NCBI GenBank assembly: GCA_014084085.1
Contig: NPFB01000118.1
Coordinates: 1 to 34,738 of the forward strand
DNA from: Hondaea fermentalgiana
Taxonomy: Eukaryota > Sar > Bigyra > Thraustochytrida > Thraustochytriidae
Reading direction: 5' to 3'
Length of the DNA: 34,738 nt
Shown: in pieces, positions 1 to 7,964 of the stretch
How the letters are laid out: each line of letters begins with the position of its first letter
How positions within the stretch are numbered: position 1 is the first letter of the stretch
Made by a program: the position numbers and the translations under genes
Notes under the pieces: generated by a model
Databases searched by the model: none
What the model was told of the DNA's origin: nothing
What the model saw: the letters and a program-made list of their open reading frames with translations, nothing else

Positions 1-554
1 AGGTACGTGCGCGCAGCCGCGCCGCTGCAGGCCGCGCCGCGCGGGCGAGCGCGCGCGGCGAGGGACGGAGGGAGAGCGACAGGCGGCGCCCGTGCGGCTC
101 GCCTGGCCGGCCTCGTCGGCGCACGCGGCGAAGGAAAGCAGGCGCGAGCACGAGCACGAGCACGAGCTAGCACACGCAGGCCAGAAGGCGCTCGGAACAG
201 TGACGCTCGGAAGCGCTGCGCAGAGACCGGCGTCGCTCGCTGTGTAGAGCAGAGCAGAGCAGAGCAGAGCAGAGGTGGAGCAGAGCAGAGCAGAGCTCGA
301 ACGAGGCGAAGTCGTGGGTCGAGGGCGAGATAACAACAGCGAGCAAGCGAAAAGCCCTGCAGACCAGCAGGGTCGTCTTGCGTGTGTGTGTGTGAGAGAG
401 AGAGGGGAGGGGCGTTGAGAGATAGCTGCGCAACTGGAGGCATCAAACGAAGAGCGACCACTGACACCGCGTTTTCACGACAGTAGCGAGACGCAACGAA
501 AGGATAGGAAACGAGAGGTCGTGAAACGAGACTCGAGTAGAACGCAAAGACAAG
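1..554. promoter_or_regulatory. GC- and purine-rich leader upstream of the tryptophan synthase beta gene
   Basis: No gene is supportable here. The stretch carries a (GAGCAC)n run near 146-171 and an AGAGC pentamer array at 246-297 (five copies, a short break, then three more). A (TG)n/(AG)n tract lies around 381-412. The last 100 bases before the start codon at 555 are purine-rich, which fits a promoter plus 5' leader for the downstream gene. I see no clear TATA box. Arg-rich or Ala-rich open frames in this region follow base composition and show no protein-family signal. Confidence 0.4.
246..297. repeat. AGAGC pentanucleotide repeat
   Basis: Five perfect AGAGC units at 246-270 are followed by an 11-base interruption and three more units at 282-296. 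It is a simple tandem repeat in the leader of the tryptophan synthase gene. I see no coding function. Confidence 0.85.
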
Positions 555-2027
555 ATGAGCGGCGAACAAAAGCTCAAGTTTGCCGCCGACCATGTCGAGA
601 ACAGGCCCCTTAAGGTGACAAACACGATGCCCGTGTACGATTCCGTCAAGGACCTGAACCCGTACTTTGGAGAATTCGGAGGCCGCTTCCTGCCGGCCAC
701 GTTGGAGGCCGCCCACGAGGATCTCGAGGAGATCTACGTCAAGGCCTCGCAGGACCCCGAATTCCAGCTCGAGCTCGAGCAGCTCGGCCGTGACTATGTG
801 GGACGCCCCACGCCGCTGTACTTTGCGGAGCGTCTGACGAAGCGCATCGGCGGCGCCCAGATCTGGCTCAAGCGCGAGGACCTTGCGCACACCGGCGCAC
901 ACAAGATCAACAACGCCCTCGGACAGTGTCTGCTCGCCAAACGCATCGGCAAGGAGCGCATCATTGCAGAGACCGGCGCTGGTCAGCACGGTGTGGCCAC
1001 CGCGACGGCATGCGCACTTCTCAACCTCAAGTGTACCGTGTACATGGGCGAGGAGGACATGCGTCGCCAAGCCCTGAATGTGTTTCGCATGAAGATCCTC
1101 GGCGCAAGCGTGATTGGCGTCTCGAGCGGTACCAAGACCCTCAAGGACGCCATCAACGAGGCGATGCGTGACTGGGTGACCAACGTGCGCACCACGCACT
1201 ACATTATTGGCTCGGCCATTGGCCCGCACCCGTTTCCCACGATCGTGCGCGACTTTCAGAGTGTGATTGGCCGCGAGACCCGCGACCAGTCGCTCGCGCA
1301 GCTCGGCCGCCTCCCTGACGTGGTCTGCGCCTGCGTCGGTGGCGGCTCGAACGCGATTGGCATGTTCTACCCGTTCAAGGACGACAAGGAGGTCGGCATT
1401 CTCGGCATTGAGGCCGGTGGCGCCGGTACTGACACCAAGGAGCACTGCGCCACTCTTTCCGCCGGAACGCCTGGTGTGCTCCACGGCACGCGCACCTACC
1501 TCCTGCAGCACGACGGCCAGATTAGCGAGACGCACTCCATCTCTGCTGGTCTCGATTACCCCGGTGTCGGTCCTGAGCACTCCCATTTCAAGGCCACTGG
1601 CCGCGGCGAGTACATTAGCTGCACTGACAAGGAGGCCATGGAGGGTCTGCAGCTGCTCTCGGAGTCGGAGGGCATTATCCCTGCACTCGAGACTTCGCAC
1701 GCAGTATACGCTGCCTGCGAGCGCGCCAAGACCATGTCTTCCGACAAGGTGATTGTCATTTGCCTTTCGGGCCGTGGTGACAAGGACATGGAGTCCGTGG
1801 CGAAGAACATGGGCGTTGACCTCGGTGTCATGTCCATGCAGGAGATGTCTCTCAAGGAGCTCCGCGAGAACGGCGGCAGCACCGAGGAGGAGGACAAGTC
1901 AAATTTGGACGACGCCAGCTTCAAGGTCGGTTCGCAGTCCTTTGTCACGGAGGATGCTTCGCTCCAGGGCAAGACCTTCAAGACCATGGACGAGATGGTG
2001 GCCTTTGTCAAGTCCACCAAGAACTGA
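555..2027 (+). CDS. trpB: Tryptophan synthase beta chain, stand-alone, with a C-terminal extension
   Basis: PLP enzyme that condenses indole with L-serine in the last step of tryptophan synthesis. The frame encodes 490 residues and starts at an ATG with A at -3. Seen: the substrate-channel N-terminus [11 protein letters not shown], the PLP Schiff-base motif HTGAHK with Lys117, ETGAGQHG with the catalytic Glu139, the phosphate-binding loop GGGSNAIG at 262-269, and the terminal GRGDKD motif at 406-411. The core ends near residue 420, so about 70 residues follow it. This tail is acidic at first and is unusual for bacterial TrpB (about 400 residues). In fungi the beta domain is fused behind an alpha domain (TRP5). 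Here no alpha domain lies upstream, so the alpha partner must be encoded elsewhere. No targeting peptide is evident, so a cytosolic location is inferred. The family call is very secure. Confidence 0.97.
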   Translation: MSGEQKLKFAADHVENRPLKVTNTMPVYDSVKDLNPYFGEFGGRFLPATLEAAHEDLEEIYVKASQDPEFQLELEQLGRDYVGRPTPLYFAERLTKRIGGAQIWLKREDLAHTGAHKINNALGQCLLAKRIGKERIIAETGAGQHGVATATACALLNLKCTVYMGEEDMRRQALNVFRMKILGASVIGVSSGTKTLKDAINEAMRDWVTNVRTTHYIIGSAIGPHPFPTIVRDFQSVIGRETRDQSLAQLGRLPDVVCACVGGGSNAIGMFYPFKDDKEVGILGIEAGGAGTDTKEHCATLSAGTPGVLHGTRTYLLQHDGQISETHSISAGLDYPGVGPEHSHFKATGRGEYISCTDKEAMEGLQLLSESEGIIPALETSHAVYAACERAKTMSSDKVIVICLSGRGDKDMESVAKNMGVDLGVMSMQEMSLKELRENGGSTEEEDKSNLDDASFKVGSQSFVTEDASLQGKTFKTMDEMVAFVKSTKN

Positions 2028-3230
2028 GTTAGCCAAATAGACTGCCTTGCTCCTTTGAGCATGCGCTAAAATGTTCTCTCCCCTCCCTCCTCTCTTCATC
2101 TTCCTCTTCCCCCCCCATCTCTCTCTCCCTTTTCTTCTTCTTTTTATAATTCTCTCAAATGCTCTGATCATTTCTGCAGTGCTTTTGTCTTGATCTTCTA
2201 GGCCTAGGCCTAGGCCAAGCGACGATGAGCTCTCGCGCCTCCATTCTCCGTGGCCGATGACGCCCCTCTCGCCCCCCCCCCAAGACCACCGCAATATGAA
2301 ACGAGCTCTTAATCGCCTCTCCATCCATCCATCCACCCGCGACATCCGACCGAGCGCCGCCGGGCCAGCCTCCGCCATCCCTGTTCACTTCCGCGTCGCG
2401 ACCGCGAGCGAGCAAGAGCAAGCACCTCGGAGGTGACGACGTCGTGGCGTGGCGCCGCGGCCGCGTGCCGAGGACGAAGACTGGCGATGTTGTTGGCTCA
2501 GCAGGCTCATAGCGTGGCGCGCTGTTATTATTCACAGTCAGGGTAGTGGAGTCCGGCTGTTCCAGTAAGTACGTGTGTGGCTGGCTGAGTGTCTGGGCCT
2601 GGCCACGATCGTGCGCACGAGCGGCCGGGTGGCCGGCAGCTAGAAGTCGAGGAGCGAGCGAGTGATTGCGTGGCAAGAAGCTGCTTGCCATCGTGAGGGA
2701 TGTCATTCATGACGGCGGCTTCGGAAGGACGATGGGCACCTGGGCCAGCTTGTAGTGAGTGGGAGAATGAATGTATGAATGATGAATGAATGTGAATGAA
2801 TGAATGAATGAATGGAATGAATAAATGCTTGAGTGACAGTGATTGAGTCGTAGTACGTATACGCCTAACAGCGCCTTGTGGATAGATAGCTTAGCTTTAA
2901 GCCTAGCTGCCTCACTCGCTCACTCACGGACTGTGAGTCAGTATAGTACGTGCTCGGGAAGGTCAGCCAACCCAGGCCAGCGCAGCGCAGCCCGCAAAGC
3001 CGCAGCGAAAGCCCGCGCAGGCACGGACGGAGGCGAGTCTCGCTCGCGGTTTGCGTCGCGTCGAGTCGGAGAGCACCGCGTTGCCTCGCGTTGCCTCGCC
3101 TCGCGTCGGCTTGCATCGCAAGGCAAGGCGAGGAGTGGACGGACGCGAGAAGAGCCGAAAAAGCTCGCGACCGGGTGGACGCGACGCGACGCAGCAGTAC
3201 GGGCAGCAGGCGGACGAGCAGCCAGAGAAG
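2028..3230. promoter_or_regulatory. Intergenic region: TrpB 3' end and inositol-synthase promoter
   Basis: About 1.2 kb between two genes on the same strand. Just after the TrpB stop there is a pyrimidine-rich tract (2070-2160) suited to 3'-end formation. A triplicated CCTAGG-type hexamer run lies at 2198-2216, and a (TGAA)n tract at about 2765-2824. The last 180 bases before 3231 are in frame with the inositol synthase and free of stops. They would add an Arg-rich 60-residue N-terminus if an upstream ATG at 3051 were used. The minus-strand frames here are low complexity and unlike any family I know. Confidence 0.45.
2765..2824. repeat. Imperfect TGAA tetranucleotide repeat
   Basis: A run of TGAA units broken by single-base changes, about 400 bases upstream of the inositol synthase start. 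It looks like a microsatellite and has no visible function. Confidence 0.8.
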
Positions 3231-4805
3231 ATGTCGTACGAGTTCGTGGATTGCAAGGCGGACCTGCTGGAGGTAGACTCGCCCAATGTGCAGTACACAG
3301 AGGATGAGATCGCCAGCACGTACTCGTACGCGAGCACGAATGTGACCGTGGATCGCGCCTCGGGTAAGATCAAGGCCGCGCCGGAGCAAAAGGAGGTCCA
3401 GTTCAGGACGCAGCGCAAGGTCGGCAAGGTTGGCGCCATGATCGTCGGCCTCGGTGGCAACAACGGATCGACTCTGATCGCTGGCATCATGGCCAACAAG
3501 CTGGGCCTCGAGTGGCGCACCAAGGAGGGCGTGCAAAAGCCAAACTACTACGGAAGCGTGACAATGGCGTCGACGATCCGTCTCGGCACAGACGAGAGCG
3601 GCAACGATATCTTTGTCCCGTTCAACTCGCTCGTCCCCATGGTTCACCCGAACGACCTCGTCATTGGCGGATGGGACATTTCCAAGATGAACCTTGGCGA
3701 CGCCATGCGTCGCGCAAAGGTGCTCGACGTCAGCCTCCAGGACCAGCTGTACCCGCATATGAAGGACATTGTCCCGCTCCCCTCGCTCTACTTTCCTGAT
3801 TTTATCGCCGCAAACCAGTCGGATCGCGCCGACAACGTTCTCACGGGCAGCAAGCAGGAGCAACTCGAGCAGATCAAGGCCGACATTGAGGCCTTCAAGA
3901 AGGACAACGACCTCGACAAGGTCATTGTGCTGTGGTCGGCCAACACTGAGCGCTTCTCGGAGATCCAGGAGGGCGTCAACGACTCGATGAGCAACTTGAT
4001 GCAGGCCATCGAGGAGGACGAGGAGGAAATCTCGCCCTCGACTCTCTTTGCCGTTGCTGCCATCGAGACTGGCTCTGCGTACATTAACGGTTCGCCGCAG
4101 AACACCTTTGTCCCTGGCGTGATTGAGCTTGCCCAGGAGCGCAACGTGTACATTGGCGGCGACGACTTCAAGTCTGGCCAGACCAAGTTCAAGAGCGCTC
4201 TTGTGGACTTTCTCGTGAGCGCCGGCATTGCGCCCCGATCCATCGTTTCCTACAATCACTTGGGCAACAATGATGGCAAAAACCTCAGCGCCCCCAAGCA
4301 GTTTCGCAGCAAGGAGATCTCCAAGTCAAACGTCGTGGACGACATGGTCCAGTCGAACGGCATCCTCTACAAGCCGGGCGAGCACCCTGACCATTGTGTA
4401 GTCATCAAGTACGTTCCGTACGTGGGCGATTCGAAGCGCGCCATGGACGAGTACACGTGCGAGATCTTTATGGCAGGCAAGCAGACCATTGTTTCGCACA
4501 ACACGTGCGAGGACTCGTTGCTTGCGACACCGCTCATTTTGGACCTTGTCATTGTTACGGAGCTTTTGCAACGCGTCACCTTCAAGGTTGATGGCGAGGC
4601 CGACCACCACGGCTTTCACAGCGTGCTGTCACTGCTCTCGTACATGCTCAAGGCACCGCTCACGCCGCCGGGCACGCCCGTGGTCAACTCGCTCTTTACG
4701 CAGCGCGAGGCCATTGTCAACTTCCTTCGGGCCTTTGTTGGCCTTCCTCCTGAGTCGCACATGAGCCTTGACCATCGCATGGGCGCGGCGTCTGCGTCCT
4801 CATGA
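3231..4805 (+). CDS. INO1: myo-Inositol-3-phosphate synthase
   Basis: NAD-dependent isomerase that converts glucose 6-phosphate to inositol 3-phosphate, the first committed step of inositol and phosphoinositide synthesis. The product has 524 residues from the ATG at 3231, within the usual 510-560. Seen: the dinucleotide-binding loop GLGGNNGST at 73-81, the family signature NHLGNNDG at 342-349, [13 protein letters not shown], and the conserved C-terminal block [15 protein letters not shown] chose the start at 3231 because the family N-terminus begins just after it and -3 is A. An upstream in-frame ATG at 3051 would add 60 Arg-rich residues and cannot be excluded as a targeting extension. The final codons, from the Ser of SLDHRM onward, lie inside the left arm of a large inverted repeat. 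The short tail GAASASS beyond the conserved core is therefore repeated, inverted, at 5891-5932. Confidence 0.97.
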   Translation: MSYEFVDCKADLLEVDSPNVQYTEDEIASTYSYASTNVTVDRASGKIKAAPEQKEVQFRTQRKVGKVGAMIVGLGGNNGSTLIAGIMANKLGLEWRTKEGVQKPNYYGSVTMASTIRLGTDESGNDIFVPFNSLVPMVHPNDLVIGGWDISKMNLGDAMRRAKVLDVSLQDQLYPHMKDIVPLPSLYFPDFIAANQSDRADNVLTGSKQEQLEQIKADIEAFKKDNDLDKVIVLWSANTERFSEIQEGVNDSMSNLMQAIEEDEEEISPSTLFAVAAIETGSAYINGSPQNTFVPGVIELAQERNVYIGGDDFKSGQTKFKSALVDFLVSAGIAPRSIVSYNHLGNNDGKNLSAPKQFRSKEISKSNVVDDMVQSNGILYKPGEHPDHCVVIKYVPYVGDSKRAMDEYTCEIFMAGKQTIVSHNTCEDSLLATPLILDLVIVTELLQRVTFKVDGEADHHGFHSVLSLLSYMLKAPLTPPGTPVVNSLFTQREAIVNFLRAFVGLPPESHMSLDHRMGAASASS

Positions 4806-5228
4806 ACGAGTTCGTAACTAGGTACAGCAAACATGACTCTTTCCTTCTTCCCTTCTTTTGCACGCAATGGACGGCATCTTTGGAGCTGTTTGTTCGTTTG
4901 TTGTTTGGGTGGCCAATGGTTTCGTAGCATCGCTAGTAGCAAGTTTATTATTCTCTTAATTCCACGCTCATTCGACGCACATACGCACACGGTCTGGCTT
5001 TGGATAACCCAAGCTTTCCAGCGCTCATCGCGTCATTAGCCTCTTTTGGGTTTAAACACCCGGACAGAGTCACGTGACCTTGTGCTTAGTGCGCTTGTGT
5101 TGGGCTGCACTACACAAAGTTTTGCACTCTTCATGAACTTCATCTATAGGAGGGCAGCGGATTCGGACTTCTGCTAGCGCGATTTGGCGCAAGCCAGGGA
5201 GTCAAATTTTATTTACAGTTAGTCTTCC
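4764..5228. repeat. IR1 left arm (INO1 3' end and 3' flank)
   Basis: Begins inside the last conserved codons of the inositol synthase gene and runs 465 bases. Its reverse complement is found at 5451-5932. In a 207-base stretch compared base by base (4833-5039 against 5657-5863) I count about 11 substitutions and no gaps, roughly 95% identity. Because the SLDHRM block belongs to the enzyme family, this arm is taken as the original copy and the right arm as the inverted duplicate. The arm holds a GTCACGTGAC palindrome with CACGTG at 5071-5076. Confidence 0.93.
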
Positions 5229-5254
5229 TTCCGCGGCCCGCCGCATTTGATACT

Positions 5255-5443
5255 ACATAGTATAGGATATCCGGCTTAACATAGTATATACTATATTATT
5301 ATCCAGCGTCAGTGACGGTCACGGTCTGTGCCAGTGGCCATAGTGGCTGGTTGCACTTGGCCGCTGTCGATCCGCAGCTGATGTATACACAGTGCGTCCC
5401 CCTGCGCAACGCATTTCTAAATGAAGCCCCCAAGCTTTCTACG
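5255..5443 (+). repeat. Loop core element, copy A (centre of IR1)
   Basis: Most of the 222-base loop of IR1 is a diverged direct copy of part of the IR2 loop. The AT-rich block near 5255-5300 includes the perfect 14-base palindrome ATAGTATATACTAT at 5281-5294 and matches 7298-7342. The block at 5369-5443, beginning GATCCGCAGCTGATGT and ending CAAGCTTTCTACGA, matches 7450-7522. Between the blocks the two copies align poorly. No ORF with family signal is present. Confidence 0.75.
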
Positions 5444-5450
5444 ACTGTCA

Positions 5451-5932
5451 GGAAGACTAACTGTAAATAAAATTTGACTCCCTGGCTTGCGCCAACTCGC
5501 GCTGACTGACGTCCGGATCCGCTGCCCTCCGATAGATGAAGTTCATGAAGAGTGCAAGTTCATGAAGCGTGCAAAACTTTGTGTAGTGCAGCCCAGCACA
5601 AGCACAATAAGCACAAGATCACGTGACTCTGTCCGGGTGTTTAACCCCAAAAGAGGCTAATGACTTGATGAGCGCCGGAAAGCTGGGGTCATCCAAAGCC
5701 AGACCGTGTGCGTATGTGCGTCGAATGAGCGTGAAGTCAAGAGAATAATAAACTTGCTACTAGCGATGCTACGAAACCATTGGCCACCCAAACAACAAAA
5801 GAACAAACAGCTCAGAAGATGCCGTCCATTGCGTGCAAAAGAAGGGAAGAAGGAAAGAGTCAAGTTCGCTGTACCTAGTCACGAACTCGTTCATGAGGAC
5901 GCAGACGCCGCGCCCATGTGATGGTCGAGGCT
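5451..5932. repeat. IR1 right arm (inverted copy of the INO1 3' end)
   Basis: Reverse complement of 4764-5228. It differs by scattered substitutions and a private 17-base tandem duplication (5541-5557 and 5558-5574, unit beginning GTTCATGAAG). It ends at the inverted copy of the inositol synthase codons for [13 protein letters not shown], with Arg changed to His. An AATAAA on the plus strand at 5466-5471 lies near its inner edge. The CACGTG palindrome recurs at 5620-5625. The arm runs straight into IR2, with which it shares its last three bases. Confidence 0.93.
5891..5932 (-). pseudogene. Inverted fragment of the inositol synthase 3' end
   Basis: On the minus strand this encodes the final 13 residues of the synthase plus the stop, with one Arg-to-His change. 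It lacks the other 97% of the gene. An open frame of 80 residues on this strand (from 6133) runs from IR2 sequence into this fragment. It is a chance fusion across the IR2/IR1 junction and no product is inferred. Confidence 0.8.
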
Positions 5933-7053
5933 TAGGAAGACAACATTGGCTGGTAAGGCCTTACTTTGCAACTTAAAGTTTGACTGTGAATCTTTCTTTT
6001 TCGTTATTATGACAACTTGAAGCGCGACGCATGCAACAAACAGGTCATTGCGAAAGTCTTCGACGCGACGCAGAGCGTCTTGAGCCTTTTTCAAGTCTTT
6101 GATTTGTAAAACAAAAGGTATGCGAGCGCGCACCTGTAAGCGCTCAGCACGAAACTCTGATGCTTCCTTCTCTCACCTGTCTTGATTCTGACTTTAGACA
6201 TCAGTCTCCGAGAGGCTTTCGATCGTGACAGAGATGAAACTGAGCTCAGCATCCGCGACAGAAGTGATTGAGATGGTAATCAAGCTATTGCTAGACGCGA
6301 CCACGTCGGAACCCGAAACAACGAGGCTTCGAGCACATCCGCTTGCGTTTTCAACGCCATGTAATCATCTAAGCTTCCTGCGCTTGCCATCAAGGTGTTC
6401 CCGTCGGTCTCAGCCAGAGGTTGGCAAGTAGTCCCGGCACTTTCCCAGGCGCTCACGTCTAGTGCTGCTGCATCCCCAGCACCCCCGGGCCGTAGCGGCG
6501 GGCCTTCGGTGGCGCCGCCCTCCCTGAAGGGGTCGTTCGGATGCTGCGTCGGGTTCAAGAGGGACATCTTGAGAACAAAGTCCTGAGAACGTGAAAAAAG
6601 TTCCTCGCACACCTGCGCGCCCGACTCCCACGAGACCTTGGCGTTTCTGCCTCAGGCGGCCGAGACGGCCAGCTCGCTCTTGTGCGCGCTCGCGCCTTCG
6701 GTACCGCAGCACTTGTGCGCGCTCGCGCCTTCGCTACCGCAGCACTCGCGTCGCTGCTCGAGCCAAAGGCGCTGTTTGGACCTCGTAGTCCAGATAGTTT
6801 TTGCTCTGCTGACCAGGTTGTGGAGCAGGCTGGATCGATGTCTGGCCGATCGATGTCTGGCCGTTCGATGTCGGCCGACCCACGTGAACTCCGCGCGCTC
6901 GCGAAGACAGGCGCGCAGCAGCACGCTCGCAGCAGCGGATGGTGCAGCTCGATGCCCTGCGCGCAGACGAGCCCCGGCGCTGGTATCAGAATAGTCTCGG
7001 CTCCGGAATTTTGGGCTCTCTCTGGTTATGGTTTTGCATCGTTTCGGAATTGA
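5930..7053. repeat. IR2 left arm
   Basis: 1124 bases whose reverse complement is at 7965-9073. Over 6322-6612 against 8381-8680 I count six substitutions, all transitions, and one 9-base gap, about 98% identity. Nearer the outer end (5950-6130) identity is lower, with several substitutions and small indels. This arm has a private 33-base tandem duplication around 6686-6750 and a tandem CGATGTCTGGC motif around 6835-6875 that are not matched in the right arm. No transposase or other known family is visible. Confidence 0.93.
6280..6612 (-). CDS. Uncertain ORF in IR2 left arm (copy of the right-arm ORF, frameshifted)
   Basis: 110 codons beginning MCEELFSRSQDFVLKMSLL, the mirror of the right-arm ORF at 8381-8809. 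The first 85 or so codons match almost perfectly. It lacks three in-frame codons (Pro-Trp-Leu), and a one-base loss after the LEAS motif then shifts the frame and gives a different tail. No domain is recognised. If the right-arm copy is a real coding segment, this is its degraded twin. Both may equally be chance frames in GC-rich repeat DNA. Confidence 0.2.
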   Translation of the reverse strand: MCEELFSRSQDFVLKMSLLNPTQHPNDPFREGGATEGPPLRPGGAGDAAALDVSAWESAGTTCQPLAETDGNTLMASAGSLDDYMALKTQADVLEASLFRVPTWSRLAIA

Positions 7054-7297
7054 GCTCCCTACAATCGGTCCTCTGCACGCGTGGCCTTGGTGGCGTGGAA
7101 GGTGTAGCTGCTGGACCGACTGGAACTTCGCGACGGGCAAAGGGACAGCACCGCACCGTCCCTTCAGCGACCTGCGGGGGCGGTTTGACTCATAACGCAG
7201 GCCGCCACGCCACCCAAACCAACGCCCCGGACTCCGAGGCCCGGGATACCTCCTTCTCATTATCTAGAATAACCTGGCTTATCCCTGACCAAAAGCG

Positions 7298-7522
7298 AAT
7301 ATACTAGAGGATATCCATCTTTACATAGGATATACTATATCCTTGCCTCAGAGCCCCACTGCCATACTAACAAAATCATAAATAATGTGCCCGGCCCCGG
7401 GCCAGGCCGCTGCAGCTGCCGCAACTCAGAGGCTCAGGCTGGTTGGCCCGATCCGCAGCTGATGTGCACAGTTCCTCTGCATAACGCATTCCTAACAAAT
7501 GAAGCCGCCAAGCTTTCTACGA
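7298..7522 (+). repeat. Loop core element, copy B (inside the IR2 loop)
   Basis: Diverged direct copy of 5255-5443. The AT-rich palindromic block (7298-7342) and the GATCCGCAGCTGATGT to CAAGCTTTCTACGA block (7450-7522) are shared in the same order and orientation, with small gaps. It also shares GGCTGGTT followed by GGCC just before the second block. This is the only sequence I found common to the two foldback units. Confidence 0.75.
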
Positions 7523-7802
7523 TTCCCGCAGGCGGGTTAGTGTGCCGATCCAAACCAATTGCGGTTCGTTCTTCCACCTTAAACTTTTTTCTCCGTCCCT
7601 TCGGCACCCTCTTCCATATGAACAACATGATCGACCTTTTTACCAAAATTTTTAAAAATTCGGGTAAAGTTTTGCTACTTCGGGAAAATAGTATGCACGG
7701 TACACTACAGAATCCATTTATCCGTCACTGGCCACCGCGGCCGGATTGTTCGCACACTTTTCTAAAAAAAAATTGATTGACAGTAAGTTCCCTCGTTAAT
7801 GG

Positions 7803-7833
7803 AACTGTGACCGGCACGGATCCGGTCACAGTT
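7803..7833. repeat. Perfect 12-bp stem-loop
   Basis: AACTGTGACCGG, a 7-base loop, then CCGGTCACAGTT. The stem is perfect and GC-rich and lies in the IR2 loop. It could be a protein-binding palindrome or a hairpin, but nothing in the context decides which. Confidence 0.85.
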
Positions 7834-7964
7834 AGTGCTCTGTCACCGCCTCTTTTATCATAGGGCTCAGCGCCGCCGCGCGACGCGAGGCGCGCGCCTA
7901 GCACACGTCTAGGGGTCCCTACGGCCGCGGCGTCATGGGGACCCTACGGCGGCTGCAGCCTCTT

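Larger units (their letters stand above)
7054..7964. other. IR2 loop (911 bases)
   Basis: Unpaired centre of IR2. It holds the second copy of the loop core (7298-7522), the 17-base odd palindrome AGGATATACTATATCCT at 7327-7343, an AT-rich stretch around 7610-7780, and a perfect 12-base stem-loop at 7803-7833. No transposase, reverse transcriptase or other enzyme is recognisable. The frame at 7387-7776 (+, 129 codons) has no family signal and is not called. Confidence 0.7.

Noticed and set aside
2155..2706. 183-codon minus-strand ORF between TrpB and INO1
   Set aside because: Low-complexity Arg/Pro/Ser composition, no domain, overlaps simple repeats.
2865..4259. 464-codon minus-strand ORF opposite the inositol synthase
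   Set aside because: Antisense shadow of a clear, conserved gene; no family signal.
4833..5863. 68-codon ORF present in both IR1 arms (4833-5039 + and 5657-5863 -), start and stop kept
   Set aside because: Of about ten codon differences between copies only two are synonymous, so no protein selection is seen. The frame lies 27 bases after the INO1 stop and is best read as duplicated 3' flank.
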